Shown piece after piece: positions 19,170 to 28,432 of a DNA stretch of 64,000 nucleotides; position 1 is the stretch's first letter, and every line of letters starts with the position of its first letter. The stretch lies in contig JASGHY010000001.1 in the NCBI GenBank assembly GCA_047602185.1, positions 620,001 to 684,000 of the forward strand, written 5' to 3'. Position numbers and translations under genes: made by a program. This DNA is from PMP191F sp047602185 (lineage in GTDB: Bacteria; Bacteroidota; Bacteroidia; Chitinophagales; Chitinophagaceae). The notes under the pieces were generated by a model, which was not told where the DNA came from, did no database searches, and was given only the letters and a program-made list of their open reading frames with translations.

Positions 19170-20033
19170 ATGTCTCTTAAGCAACAATTCAGAAAGTATT
19201 TCCGCTGGTGCTTATTCGCATTCGTTTTACTGTTTGGCCTCAGGCTTCTATATGGCTACCTGGCTACCGCCACCGGTGTCAGTGATAGCTATGGTGACGA
19301 TTTTTTCAGTTCTGTTCAGGATCTCCGGAAAAACTATGCTACAGAAAAAAAGCTTCAAACCACGAATATTGATCAGCGTGCATCTGTAGCATCCGAACAG
19401 AAGTATGAGAAAACAGCTACAGTAAGAACAAAAAGCACCTCTTTTGAGCAGGATGAAAACAGGGTAAATAATGTTGTCCGCGATTTCAATGCGGTAGTGC
19501 AGTACGAACAGCAAATGGGGAATAAGGGCAGCCGTGAAGTGCACCTGTTACTGGGCATTGCACCGGATAAGTTTGATAGCTTCTATGTACAGGTACAAAC
19601 CATTGGACAGGTCAGATCCAGGGAAATCACCAAAGTCGATAAAACCAATGAATTCCGCGAGCTGAATGCAAAAAAGGCTTCTTTGGAAACTACCCTGGCT
19701 TCTTTGAACGAGCTCAGGTCAAGGGGCGGTGCTATCAGCGACTATGTTTCACTGCACGATAAGATCCTGGAAATTGAAAGTCGTCTGCAGGAGCTGGGAG
19801 TAGCGCTGGGAAATTTTGATGCTGAGAACCAGTTCTGTACAGTAAAGTTCTCTTTATACGAAGGAGCTCCTGAAAAAAAGATAAGCCTGTTACAGCGCAT
19901 CAAAGTAGCATTGGAATGGACCATTCAATATTACGCCTTACTGGCCATTGGCATTGCGGGTGCTGCACTGGCCGTTTTTGTTATCTTGCTCATCGTTGAT
20001 AAACTACAGGTTATTGCTTCCAGGGGTAAGTGA
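19170..20033 (+). CDS. DUF4349 domain membrane protein
   Basis: A 287-residue envelope protein of the DUF4349 family. It has an N-terminal membrane helix at about 13-33 (CLFAFVLLFGLRLLYGYL), a periplasmic domain, a Lys/Glu-rich coiled-coil stretch at about 165-215 (LNAKKASLETTLASL), and a C-terminal membrane helix at about 252-277 followed by a short cytoplasmic end. This two-anchor, coiled-coil layout is typical of the family, whose biochemical role is unknown. It sits between the DinB-like gene and an unrecognised gene, all on the plus strand with 23-53 bp gaps. Confidence 0.88.
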   Translation: MSLKQQFRKYFRWCLFAFVLLFGLRLLYGYLATATGVSDSYGDDFFSSVQDLRKNYATEKKLQTTNIDQRASVASEQKYEKTATVRTKSTSFEQDENRVNNVVRDFNAVVQYEQQMGNKGSREVHLLLGIAPDKFDSFYVQVQTIGQVRSREITKVDKTNEFRELNAKKASLETTLASLNELRSRGGAISDYVSLHDKILEIESRLQELGVALGNFDAENQFCTVKFSLYEGAPEKKISLLQRIKVALEWTIQYYALLAIGIAGAALAVFVILLIVDKLQVIASRGK

Positions 20034-20086
20034 TGATGGTAGTTGTCTGCATGCTTATTTTGTAACCAGGCCACGGTACACAATTA

Positions 20087-20713
20087 ATGGAATATATTGA
20101 ACAGATAAAGAGTTGGTTGGGCACAGCGCTTTCTAAGGAGACAGGTAGTATTACTGAGTCATTTTACTACGATACAGCCGGTAAAATGTTTTTTTCTATT
20201 ATGGCTTTCGATTACATGATGTTTGATGAACTGGGAAACAGGAATCACGGTGTTTCTGCAAGCTATTCAAATGATGAAATGAATGCTATAGGCGCATGGA
20301 TTGAGCGTATTGAGATTGAAGCCGCAGACATTATATCAATAGAGCGAATTGGGTTGCAGGAGAGAAAAGATGTCATGCAGCAGTTTGTAAATGATATAGC
20401 GCGTCCGGCACTGGCAGATGCACTGCAACAGCAGGTGTATAACCAGGATTATAATACAAGATTTGAGTTTTATTTTGGTGAAGAGGCCGATCCGGATACA
20501 AAACAACAATGGGAAGATATAAGAGCCTTATTTCTTCAACAGAGAATTGAACATTTTTTAGCGCTGCATAATATAGATTTAGTAACCACCTCCTTGTGGC
20601 TGCCTGGCAATCATTCAACTAGTATTACCATCTTAGTAAACGATAGTATTACAGATGGACAGGCGGAGGAGAAGAGCTTACCAAAAAAGAAATGGTGGAA
20701 TTTCTGGGCTTAG
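20087..20713 (+). CDS. Unrecognised 208-residue soluble protein
   Basis: No family is recognised. The protein has no signal peptide or membrane helix; it is acidic and rich in aromatic residues, with MAFDYMMFDELG near 39-50 and a basic, Trp-rich C-terminal tip (PKKKWWNFWA) that could bind a membrane or a partner. The ATG at 20087 follows the DUF4349 stop by 53 bp, so it is probably in the same transcript as the DUF4349 and DinB-like genes. Its end lies 10 bp from the convergent S41 peptidase gene. Length, good start and lack of overlap argue that it is real. Confidence 0.75.
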   Translation: MEYIEQIKSWLGTALSKETGSITESFYYDTAGKMFFSIMAFDYMMFDELGNRNHGVSASYSNDEMNAIGAWIERIEIEAADIISIERIGLQERKDVMQQFVNDIARPALADALQQQVYNQDYNTRFEFYFGEEADPDTKQQWEDIRALFLQQRIEHFLALHNIDLVTTSLWLPGNHSTSITILVNDSITDGQAEEKSLPKKKWWNFWA

Positions 20714-20723
20714 CTGTGGTTTC

Positions 20724-22619
20724 TTACCTGCTTCCGGCAATGTTTTTATTGACTGCAGTTTTGTTGTTTTGTATTAATTGCAGAACAAACTTCATCTTCG
20801 TGTCAGCATTGCTCATAAAATCATTAAATGATTGCCGTACTTCGAAATCAGGCATAATACCCTGCCCAACAGCTTGTGTTGATAATGTCCGGGCATCCTG
20901 CTCTACAAAAACAATAGAAAATTCTGTTTTCATTTTTGTGTTTGGTAAAATATACTGGATCGGGATATGTCCATTATGCCCGTAATAACCTCCCGCTGTT
21001 TCTTCGCCGATAATTGTAGCGTCAGAATAAGACTTTATAAGCGAAGCAAAATGCGAAGCGGCCGAAGCAACAAAGTCATTTGTGAGCAGGTATATATTGC
21101 CTTTAAAACGGTCATTGTCAGGATACCATAGGGGATTGTATTTTTGATCCTGGAAATATTTTCCATCTTTAAAAACTGGAAATCCATTCTGTAGATTGTT
21201 TTCTATGCGACGCTGATCTCCCTGCTGGTTTTCCTTGTCTTCAGAGTACCAGTCATAATATTGTGGCAATGGCAAATGGTTGAACAGTATGTATGCAAAA
21301 CTGTTTTCTTTAAAAGGCTGGTTAGCCAGGTAAGAGAAGGTTTTTTCAAAATTAGGGTCACTGCCACCGGGGTTATTTCTTACATCAATAATTAAATGCT
21401 TTATCCTGTTACCTTCATTCATCCATACAAAAATGCTGTCAAGGAAATGACAATAAACTTTATAAGCAGGGTCGCCATCGCCATTGGCCATTGTAAAACT
21501 CCTTATTGTGAATAAAGCAACAGAGTCGTTTACCTGCTTAAAGCTGTATTTATCCTGTACATCGTTTATGTCCCCCACCAGGCTATCAAAAGGTGCTGAA
21601 TGCCGTTGTAAATAGTTTATCTTGTCTTCATCCATCGAAATACTCTTCAGTTTTGCCGTTAACAGTTGTGTGCTGTTGGGCAAACTGTATTGGATGGTAA
21701 AGCTGTCCTTAATGCCAAACTCCACCTGGTATTTTATACCAAATCGAACCTGTACACTGGCGTATTGCTTTTCAGTAATATTGTAGCCGTCTGTGGTGCG
21801 GTATTTATACAAACGTTGCAATACCACGGAGTCGGCAATACCATTAATGCCTTTGATCCTTGAGCCAGGCGGTATTTGTCCGCCGGTATTGTTTACGATT
21901 ATATTTCCTTCAATGTATTTCAGATTGTATGGAAAGAAACCTTTGTTTCTTGGGAGATAATATTTTATGTCATAAGGCAATCCTGTCCAGTTGTGACAGC
22001 TTCCTTCAAAATCAGTCAGTAGTACAATTAACCTGTAAAAAGCAAGTGGTGGTAAAGGCTTGCTGATCTGTGTATTGGCCCATTGATAAATACTATCTAT
22101 TTGCTGTTTGGTTCGATAGCGATATAAGCCTGAATTGGCTGAATCACGTATAGCCCTGAATACAGCAAGGTCTGCCTTCATTTGCTGTGGGGTGAAGGGC
22201 GCGGTGATATATGTGTTGCTGTCAATTGTAATTGTTTTCCTGATAGCTATCGAAAACCTGCCTGTGTCTGCATTACCTTGTTCTTCCAGTCGTTCAATTT
22301 CTAATGTATAGCTTTCGTTTGCTGCAGGTGTATAGGTGATTATTTCAGGGCCATAGCTGCCATTTGTAGAGTCATGGTAAGCAACAATGTTTCCGCCCTT
22401 TTTTAGGGTCACAGATATATCTATACCCTTTTGCTCAGCATGTATTTCATACGTTTGTTGCTTTAGTAGCTGTAATGTGAATATTTTCTTTTTCCCTTTT
22501 ACAAGAGTATAAATAATAGCGGTATCTCCTGTTCGCAGCGGCGTAGTTTCTTGTGTAAAGCTACTTTCACTGAAAAACAGGAATAGTGCTGGTAAAGTGA
22601 TTTGCAGGATGAGTTTCAT
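20724..22619 (-). CDS. Secreted S41-family peptidase
   Basis: A 631-residue exported protein of the tail-specific protease (C-terminal processing) family. A signal peptide (LILQITLPALFLFFSESSF) leads; an N-terminal beta domain follows, then the S41 domain from about residue 365, with HLIIDVRNNPGGSDP, the serine-nucleophile region NDFVASAASHFASLIKS near 545, and EETAGGYYGHNGH. No PDZ domain is evident, which is common in Bacteroidota members of this group. It starts 57 bp after the AraC-family gene on the same strand and may be controlled by it or just read through from it. Its substrate is unknown. Confidence 0.88.
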   Translation of the reverse strand: MKLILQITLPALFLFFSESSFTQETTPLRTGDTAIIYTLVKGKKKIFTLQLLKQQTYEIHAEQKGIDISVTLKKGGNIVAYHDSTNGSYGPEIITYTPAANESYTLEIERLEEQGNADTGRFSIAIRKTITIDSNTYITAPFTPQQMKADLAVFRAIRDSANSGLYRYRTKQQIDSIYQWANTQISKPLPPLAFYRLIVLLTDFEGSCHNWTGLPYDIKYYLPRNKGFFPYNLKYIEGNIIVNNTGGQIPPGSRIKGINGIADSVVLQRLYKYRTTDGYNITEKQYASVQVRFGIKYQVEFGIKDSFTIQYSLPNSTQLLTAKLKSISMDEDKINYLQRHSAPFDSLVGDINDVQDKYSFKQVNDSVALFTIRSFTMANGDGDPAYKVYCHFLDSIFVWMNEGNRIKHLIIDVRNNPGGSDPNFEKTFSYLANQPFKENSFAYILFNHLPLPQYYDWYSEDKENQQGDQRRIENNLQNGFPVFKDGKYFQDQKYNPLWYPDNDRFKGNIYLLTNDFVASAASHFASLIKSYSDATIIGEETAGGYYGHNGHIPIQYILPNTKMKTEFSIVFVEQDARTLSTQAVGQGIMPDFEVRQSFNDFMSNADTKMKFVLQLIQNNKTAVNKNIAGSR

Positions 22620-22676
22620 GCCGAAAAATTACTCATTGTGGAATACAGAAAATAGAACGGGATTTGCCTGGCCTGT

Positions 22677-23477
22677 TTATAGCTTTTTGTATTGCAAAGG
22701 CAGAAAACCGGTATATTTCTTAAATGTCCTCGTAAAATGGCTTTGGTCTGCAAAGCCGCATTCGTAGGCAATGTCGGTAAGGCCGGGTTTTGTTGATTTA
22801 ATGAGCGAAAGTGCTTTGTCAACTTTCAGCTTACGCATGTATTCGCCCAATGTATCAGTAAAGTAAATGGGGAAATGCTTTGAAATAGTAATGGGGTTTA
22901 CATCTGTTAAGGTTGCAAGCTCCTGAAGACTTATATTTTCATTCCATCGGTCATGCAAAAGCTGTTTAAGTGTTTGAGCCCATAAGGGAGGTTGTTTATG
23001 CTTGTTTGCCCTTGCCGGAGAACTGAACAGTTTCAGTAAAAGCAATTGTATGGAGGCATTCGTCAAAGCATCGTTTGTAATAAACTCCCGGTAAACGGAC
23101 AATACAAGCAACTTTGCATTGGTTGATTCCAGTAGATCCCTGTTTAGTTCATTTTCTGCAATACCGAATTGGCTCAAAAATGTTCTGTCTATTTCCAGGT
23201 TAAGACTTCTGGGGTTTTCACCTTTGCGAATATTCTGGTGCAATTCTCCCGCATGATAAAAAAGCAGGCTTCCTGTTACACATTCTGTTTGTGTTGCTTT
23301 CCTTTTTTCGATGCTGCCGTCATTCAGCACAAAATAAAAATTGGGGTGCTCATGGTAATGAACAGAATCTGCCATACGGTCATCTCTTTGATAGCTTGTT
23401 ACACTGGCTGTTATATCAAAAGTCTCTTTATAACATTCAAGATTCCCCAAAAACTGTCCTTTGGAAAGCGTTTGCAT
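22677..23477 (-). CDS. AraC-family transcriptional regulator
   Basis: A 266-residue regulator with an N-terminal cupin-like sensor (HYHEHPNFYFVLNDG at about 40-54) and the AraC double helix-turn-helix at about 165-266, ending GFADQSHFTRTFKKYTG and LPLQYKKL. Such proteins bind direct or inverted repeats upstream of their targets in response to a small ligand. Likely targets are the S41 peptidase gene downstream and the secreted hydrolase gene that starts 114 bp away in the opposite direction. The ligand is not apparent. Confidence 0.93.
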   Translation of the reverse strand: MQTLSKGQFLGNLECYKETFDITASVTSYQRDDRMADSVHYHEHPNFYFVLNDGSIEKRKATQTECVTGSLLFYHAGELHQNIRKGENPRSLNLEIDRTFLSQFGIAENELNRDLLESTNAKLLVLSVYREFITNDALTNASIQLLLLKLFSSPARANKHKQPPLWAQTLKQLLHDRWNENISLQELATLTDVNPITISKHFPIYFTDTLGEYMRKLKVDKALSLIKSTKPGLTDIAYECGFADQSHFTRTFKKYTGFLPLQYKKL

Positions 23478-23590
23478 GGATAGTACTTGTATTAAGTGAA
23501 TTTAGCCAATATGCCGGAATAATTAAAAAAACACCGATTGTGGTATTGGGAGGAATGTTTTATCTTAAACCCAAAGAAAATGAATGCTAC

Positions 23591-25093
23591 ATGAAAACCT
23601 TACCTGTTGCTTTGCTCGTACTATTGTTCACTGTGGTCGGTTTGTCCACGCTCTATGCGCAACCTACGGACAATGACGCTACGCTCGCTTATAAAAAAGA
23701 ACTTAAAGCTGCCGGCAAAACCTTCGTTAAATACTACTATCCCAATTACGCATCCGTTCATGCCTTGCCCGAAAAGCAGTTTGTCTATAAAATTGATTCT
23801 GTAAGAGCGGTCTTTAACAACACGCTTAATAAGTATAAAGGCAATTTTTCCACCGTGTACATAGGATCACAAGCGGCTGAAATAAAATACTATTTCGATA
23901 AGCTCCTGGTCGATTATGCCGCCAATCATGAAATGTACAGTGGCGAAAAAGCTGTTTTAAAGATCATCCCGCGCAGGCTGCAGCAAAACCAGCCTGCATT
24001 GAACGATCCGGCGCTATTGTCCAATAGTGATTTTACAGATTATGCCAGGGCGTTGCTTGCTTACAGAAGCTGGATAGAGGTAAGAACGCGGGCATATAAA
24101 AAACAGGATAATCAATACCTGCAGGCAGGGTGGAAGTTACTGCCTCAATTCTTCAAAGATCCTCAATGCAAAAGCTTTTGGCAATACGATTGTTTGTATA
24201 AGCATATTGACAACAACGGCATTAAGAATGTCCGTCCTTTTTATGATGAATTTATCCGCGATTGTAAAGACACCAGCCTGTTGCATAAACTGGTAGCCTT
24301 ATACAGGGAGGATTCCATCGGTAGGGAAGGGCATCTTACTCGCGTTTATAAATCGGTTGATGGTCTCAGTCTTGACATACATCTTTTTCTACCCGATAAT
24401 GTAAAGGCAGGTGCGCAGCGACCGGTAATCATCTGTTTTCATGGTGGAAGTTGGTCCGAAGGAAAGGCTGACTGGTTCTTTGAAGCCTGTTCGCAATATG
24501 CAAAAAGGGGATGGGTGGCCTGTGCTGTTGAATACAGAACTGCCGGAAGAAACGGTTCACTGCCTATGGCTGCGGTAATGGATGCAAAATCAGCTATTCG
24601 CTGGCTTCGGAAAAATGCTACTGAATACAATATTGATACCGGTAGGATTGTGGCAACGGGAAACTCGGCGGGCGGACACATGGTGTTGTGTACTGCGTTA
24701 TCCGATAATCTCAATGAAGCTACTGACGATCTCCGGTATGGTGCAGTGCCCAACCTGTTACTGGTAAATTCCGGTGTATATGATTTATCAGATATAACAA
24801 CAAAATGGATACGGTATGAAGCAAAGAATGATGAACTGGTCGATGAAATAATGCCGCTTAAAAAGGTGAGAGCAGGAATACCTCCTGTTTTAATGATCCA
24901 CGGTACGGCTGATGGAAATGTGCCTTATGCTTCAGCAAAAGCATTTGCGGAAGCCATGCAGAAAGCAGGCAACGATCTTGAGTTTTCTACATTGGAAGGA
25001 GCGGAGCATTTTATCTGGTACGATCCGAAATATGCCTCACAGGTGAGCCAGTTACGGGCAGATTTCCTAAAGAAACATGGGTATCCTCAATAG
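23591..25093 (+). CDS. Secreted alpha/beta hydrolase (esterase/lipase type)
   Basis: A 500-residue protein with a signal peptide (KTLPVALLVLLFTVVG) at the ATG at 23591; the frame is open much further upstream but that part overlaps the AraC gene on the other strand and is not credible. The N-terminal half (about 25-255) is an unrecognised helical domain. The C-terminal half is an alpha/beta hydrolase of the acetyl-esterase/BD-FAE type: oxyanion motif CFHGGSWSEG, nucleophile elbow GNSAGG, Asp in HGTADGNVPY, and His in EGAEHFIWYD. A carbohydrate or peptide ester is a plausible substrate. It is divergent from the AraC regulator and ends at a bidirectional terminator. Confidence 0.9.
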   Translation: MKTLPVALLVLLFTVVGLSTLYAQPTDNDATLAYKKELKAAGKTFVKYYYPNYASVHALPEKQFVYKIDSVRAVFNNTLNKYKGNFSTVYIGSQAAEIKYYFDKLLVDYAANHEMYSGEKAVLKIIPRRLQQNQPALNDPALLSNSDFTDYARALLAYRSWIEVRTRAYKKQDNQYLQAGWKLLPQFFKDPQCKSFWQYDCLYKHIDNNGIKNVRPFYDEFIRDCKDTSLLHKLVALYREDSIGREGHLTRVYKSVDGLSLDIHLFLPDNVKAGAQRPVIICFHGGSWSEGKADWFFEACSQYAKRGWVACAVEYRTAGRNGSLPMAAVMDAKSAIRWLRKNATEYNIDTGRIVATGNSAGGHMVLCTALSDNLNEATDDLRYGAVPNLLLVNSGVYDLSDITTKWIRYEAKNDELVDEIMPLKKVRAGIPPVLMIHGTADGNVPYASAKAFAEAMQKAGNDLEFSTLEGAEHFIWYDPKYASQVSQLRADFLKKHGYPQ

Positions 25094-25115
25094 TTTTAGG
25101 ATAATGAATATAAAG

Positions 25116-25145
25116 AAAGCCATCCCTCCGGAGAGGGATGGCTTT
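25116..25145. terminator. Bidirectional terminator between hydrolase and ssb genes
   Basis: A perfect 13-bp stem (AAAGCCATCCCTC with its complement) closes a CGGA loop, with TTTT on the plus side and an A-rich run on the other side. It lies between two convergent stops at 25093 and 25159 and can serve both. Confidence 0.85.
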
Positions 25146-25158
25146 TCCGGGGAGGGAG

Positions 25159-25503
25159 TTAGCCTTTGGAGGCTGCCCCCAGCAACAGTATATCACTAAC
25201 CTGGATGTCCGTTACATATCGTTTTATTCCATCTTTATCAGTATAGTTCCTGTTTACCAGTTTGCCTTCTATTAAAACTTCGGTGCCTTTAGCCAGGTAT
25301 TTCTCTGCAATCTCGGCCTGTTTACCCCAGGCTATAATGTTATGCCATTGCGTAGTTGTATTCCTTTCTCCGTTAGCACCGCGATAACTTTCATTGGTGG
25401 CCATTGAGAAACGTGCCCACTTTTTGCCCTTTTCTGTTAAACGTACATCCGGCGCATTGCCTAAATTTCCAATCAGTTGAACTTTGTTCTTCAGTGCGTA
25501 CAT
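25159..25503 (-). CDS. ssb: Short single-stranded DNA-binding protein
   Basis: A 114-residue OB-fold SSB that coats single-stranded DNA. The family pattern is clear: NKVQLIGNLGNAPDVR at 6-21, ARFSMATNESYR, WHNIIAWGKQAEIAEKYLAKG, and ILLLGAASKG at the end. It lacks the flexible linker and the acidic C-terminal tip by which housekeeping SSB recruits repair proteins, so it may be an accessory SSB, with a full-length SSB encoded elsewhere (inference). It is transcribed alone, divergently from the zinc-ribbon gene; the region between contains repeated AAACG/CGTTT sites. Confidence 0.93.
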   Translation of the reverse strand: MYALKNKVQLIGNLGNAPDVRLTEKGKKWARFSMATNESYRGANGERNTTTQWHNIIAWGKQAEIAEKYLAKGTEVLIEGKLVNRNYTDKDGIKRYVTDIQVSDILLLGAASKG

Positions 25504-25714
25504 AAGGTTAAGCTTTAGATTAAATTAATGTTGTTGTTGCATTCGGACGGTTGTATTACTGCAGGTTGACAACACAAAGATGCAATGCCATGAACCTGTT
25601 ACCCGGTAATTAATCATTTGCTGTCGGATGTAAGCGCTTTAAGCGTTTACAAACGACTATAAACGGTTGTTTTTATTATTTTCGGTGCTGTTATTACGTT
25701 ATAATGTGCTGCTT

Positions 25715-26089
25715 ATGAACGTTGAAGAAAGAAGCTGTCTTTCCTGTGGCAGATCAGTCAGGGGAAGGATTGATAAAAAATTTTGTGACGATGGCTGCCG
25801 CAATACCTATAATAACCAATTGAACAGCGACAGCAATAATTTTGTGCGGAATGTAAATAATGCCCTTCGCAAAAACCGCCGGATATTGCAGGAGTTGCTA
25901 CCGGTGGGTACTACCACTTTAAATGTATCGCGGAAGGCACTTGCAGAAAAAGGATTTCATTTCCGGTTTTATACCCACACATTCGTGAACCAGCATAAGG
26001 ATTGTTATTATTACTGTTACGATTATGGCTACCGGCCACTGGAAAATGATTTTGTCATGGTTGTAAAAAATAACCAAAACAAGCTATAG
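25715..26089 (+). CDS. Small zinc-ribbon protein of unknown function
   Basis: A 124-residue protein with an N-terminal zinc-binding pattern, Cys-x2-Cys (CLSCGRSV) and Cys-x4-Cys (FCDDGC), followed by a basic stretch (NNALRKNRRILQELLP) and a Tyr-rich C-terminal half (CYYYCYDYGYRPL). The ATG at 25715 is used; the frame is open 48 bp upstream but that adds only a hydrophobic leader without support. No family name is offered. It stands alone between ssb (divergent) and the response regulator. A nucleic-acid-binding role is possible from the zinc ribbon, not shown. Confidence 0.75.
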   Translation: MNVEERSCLSCGRSVRGRIDKKFCDDGCRNTYNNQLNSDSNNFVRNVNNALRKNRRILQELLPVGTTTLNVSRKALAEKGFHFRFYTHTFVNQHKDCYYYCYDYGYRPLENDFVMVVKNNQNKL

Positions 26090-26287
26090 GCTTCAGTTTG
26101 AAGAGCGGATGCGGGTATACAAAGCTGATTTTATATCAGCAGTTTTCAAAGCAAATAGCTGGTTATCAAATGCTGCCGGCAGCCTGCCTTAACCGTTATT
26201 TTAAATGAGGGGTTTTTCGTCTGCGGCTAAATTTGTAAATTCACTCCGCTTTTGCCATATTTAATGCATTAATTAACGACCCTGTCA

Positions 26288-26719
26288 ATGAAAAAGAAGT
26301 TAAACTGTGTACTCCTGATTGACGATGATGAACCCACTAATTTTCTCAACCGCATGGTGGTGGAAGAAACAGCTTGTGCCAACCATGTACAGGTGATCCA
26401 GAGCGGCAGGGATGCCCTGGACTACCTGGCCAACAAAGGTAAATATGCCAATGCGGATGATACCTATCCCACACCCGATCTTATTTTTCTCGATATCAAT
26501 ATGCCGGCTATGGATGGCTGGGAGTTCCTGGAGCAATACGAGCAATTGCCGTCCCATCAAAAGGGTAAGATCATCATGGTCATGCTCACCACTTCCTTCA
26601 ACCCTGAAGATGAATCAAAGGCCAGGGCCAATGGCTATATCTCCGGTTTTAAGAACAAACCGCTCACGGAAATTACACTCACCGAAATTTTAAACGAACA
26701 CTTCGCCGATCATTTCTAG
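26288..26719 (+). CDS. Single-domain response regulator
   Basis: A 143-residue stand-alone receiver domain. The acidic pocket is Asp12-Asp14 (IDDDE), the phosphoacceptor is Asp69 in LIFLDINMPAMDGWEF, the switch Thr is in MLTTS (101-102) and the conserved Lys is Lys124 (FKNKP). There is no output domain, so it acts by binding a partner or as a phosphate shuttle. Its last four bases overlap the last four of the hybrid kinase gene on the other strand. A TAAATTTG match to the -7 element lies at 26228-26235 without a clear -33 box. Partnership with the neighbouring kinase is plausible. Confidence 0.93.
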   Translation: MKKKLNCVLLIDDDEPTNFLNRMVVEETACANHVQVIQSGRDALDYLANKGKYANADDTYPTPDLIFLDINMPAMDGWEFLEQYEQLPSHQKGKIIMVMLTTSFNPEDESKARANGYISGFKNKPLTEITLTEILNEHFADHF

Positions 26720-28161
26720 CCTTCGAGGGGAATTTCAATTTTTAGCAGGCAGCCTGTACCACTGCTGCTGATGATCTCCATATTACCATTCTGCATTTCT
26801 ACCCGGTTGGTAATATTGCTCATGCCAATACCCCTCGATTTTACAGTGGGGTCAAAGCCAATGCCGTTATCGCGGATCAGCATATGGAGGGTTTGCTCAT
26901 TGCACACCAGCTCTATTTCGGCTGTAGTAGCCTTGGAATGTTTCAGGATGTTGTTGATCTGCTCCTGCACTATACGGTAAAGAAATAGTTTTTTGTTGCC
27001 CGAAATGCTTTCCACCTCCGCATCATAATGACCGATCTTTATCTGCAACTGGGGATTCAGCTTCATGGTCTCTATCATTTCCAGTAAGGCTTCTTTCAGG
27101 CCCAGGTCGCCCAGCGAAGGGGGTACCAGTGTTTTCGATAGGGTCCTGATCTCCTGTATGGCCTTTGCCAGGCTGTCATGGCTCTTTTTCAGCAATTCAG
27201 GGCGCAGCATTTCCTCGTTTAGCGCCATATCAATACAAAGCTTCGCCGTTGCCAGTATCTGGTTGATGTTATCGTGCAGTTCACGGCCTATCTCACTGCG
27301 TTCCTGCTCCTGTGTTTGTATGGTTACCTGTGTTACCAGTTTCTGCATTTCCAGTTGGTGACGCAGCAGTTCTTCATGTCTTCTTTTACGTTCGGTTACA
27401 TCTGTAATGGCGCCCAGCATACGGTAGGCCTTTTGCTGGTCGTTCTTCAGGATGTATCCTCTGTCAAATACATACCTGTACTCGCCGGTGGCAGCCCGGT
27501 ACCGGTATTCTTCCTGCCATTGGTTATCGCCGTTCTGCAAACACTGGTTTATCTTTTCCAGTATTCGCCCGCGGTCATCTGCATGTATATGTTGGTGATG
27601 CCAGTCAATAGTGGTCAGTTTCCCCTGCGGTATATAACCAAAAATGGTGGTAATGCCTTCGTTCCAGGATATTTCATTCGTACGCAGGTCCCAGTCCCAG
27701 ATAGTATCGTTGGTAGCCTTGATAATGGTATTGTAGCGTTCAAGGTTCTCTACCACGTGCTGCAGTATCTTCTTTCTTTCAATACTGTACTGGATGGTTT
27801 TGCCCAATAGCTTCTCATCAAAATCACCCTTTACCAGGTAATCCTGTGCACCCATGGCAATGGTCTTAAGCGCCACGCCGGTATCGTCAAGGCCCGAAAG
27901 AACAATGATCGAGATATTGGGAATTTCATTGTTCAGCTTTTTAAAGGTCTCGGGGCCGTTACTATCGGGGAGGGAAAGGTCCAGGAACACAAGATCCATA
28001 TCATGCGTGCGCACAAGGTTCAGTGCGTCAGATAACCTGTCTGCATGAAAGATCTGCTTCACCGGCAATTGGCTTAGCCGGATGTATTCGCAAAACAGGA
28101 AATAGTCTCCGGGGTTATCTTCTACTACCAGGATGTTTAACGGATGGGTTGGTGTGATCAT
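26716..28161 (-). CDS. Receiver-PAS-histidine kinase (NarX/DegS-type core)
   Basis: A 481-residue cytoplasmic signalling protein with no membrane segment. An N-terminal receiver (about 8-125) carries the phosphoacceptor Asp61 (LVFLDLSLPD). A PAS domain follows at about 140-258 (NDTIWDWDLRTNEISW). The kinase core is of the HisKA_3 type with His296 in GRELHDNINQILATAK, and the ATPase domain ends it (RDNGIGFDP, RGIGMSNI). The receiver at the N-terminus of a kinase suggests that it is itself switched by another kinase. It is convergent with the single-domain regulator and overlaps it by 4 bp at the stops. Confidence 0.93.
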   Translation of the reverse strand: MITPTHPLNILVVEDNPGDYFLFCEYIRLSQLPVKQIFHADRLSDALNLVRTHDMDLVFLDLSLPDSNGPETFKKLNNEIPNISIIVLSGLDDTGVALKTIAMGAQDYLVKGDFDEKLLGKTIQYSIERKKILQHVVENLERYNTIIKATNDTIWDWDLRTNEISWNEGITTIFGYIPQGKLTTIDWHHQHIHADDRGRILEKINQCLQNGDNQWQEEYRYRAATGEYRYVFDRGYILKNDQQKAYRMLGAITDVTERKRRHEELLRHQLEMQKLVTQVTIQTQEQERSEIGRELHDNINQILATAKLCIDMALNEEMLRPELLKKSHDSLAKAIQEIRTLSKTLVPPSLGDLGLKEALLEMIETMKLNPQLQIKIGHYDAEVESISGNKKLFLYRIVQEQINNILKHSKATTAEIELVCNEQTLHMLIRDNGIGFDPTVKSRGIGMSNITNRVEMQNGNMEIISSSGTGCLLKIEIPLEG

Positions 28162-28432
28162 AGTGGCTGTTTTGTAACAATAGCATTTGGTTTCAAAAGC
28201 TGTTACTTCCGGTACAATGTTCGTGCTTTTATCCCTTACATGGTTAAATTTCTCTTTTAAGTGATACAGTGAAAAAGAGAAATGGCAGAGGTTAATGAAA
28301 TTTCACGCAAAAAGGTACTAAAATGTTCGTGTACAAAAAAGACCACCCACGGCAGGGGTGGGGTTTAAATCTCCCGATCGTCCTGATAAAAGAAACTTTT
28401 GTAGTAGCTTTAGCCTCAAACGGTCATATTAG

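Noticed and set aside
23291..23590. 100-residue N-terminal extension of the alpha/beta hydrolase
   Set aside because: It is antisense to the AraC gene and precedes a perfect signal peptide at the ATG at 23591.
28342..28366. CCACCC / GGGTGG hairpin after the hybrid kinase start
   Set aside because: It lies upstream of tag where no gene ends; the stem is only 6 bp and could be chance.
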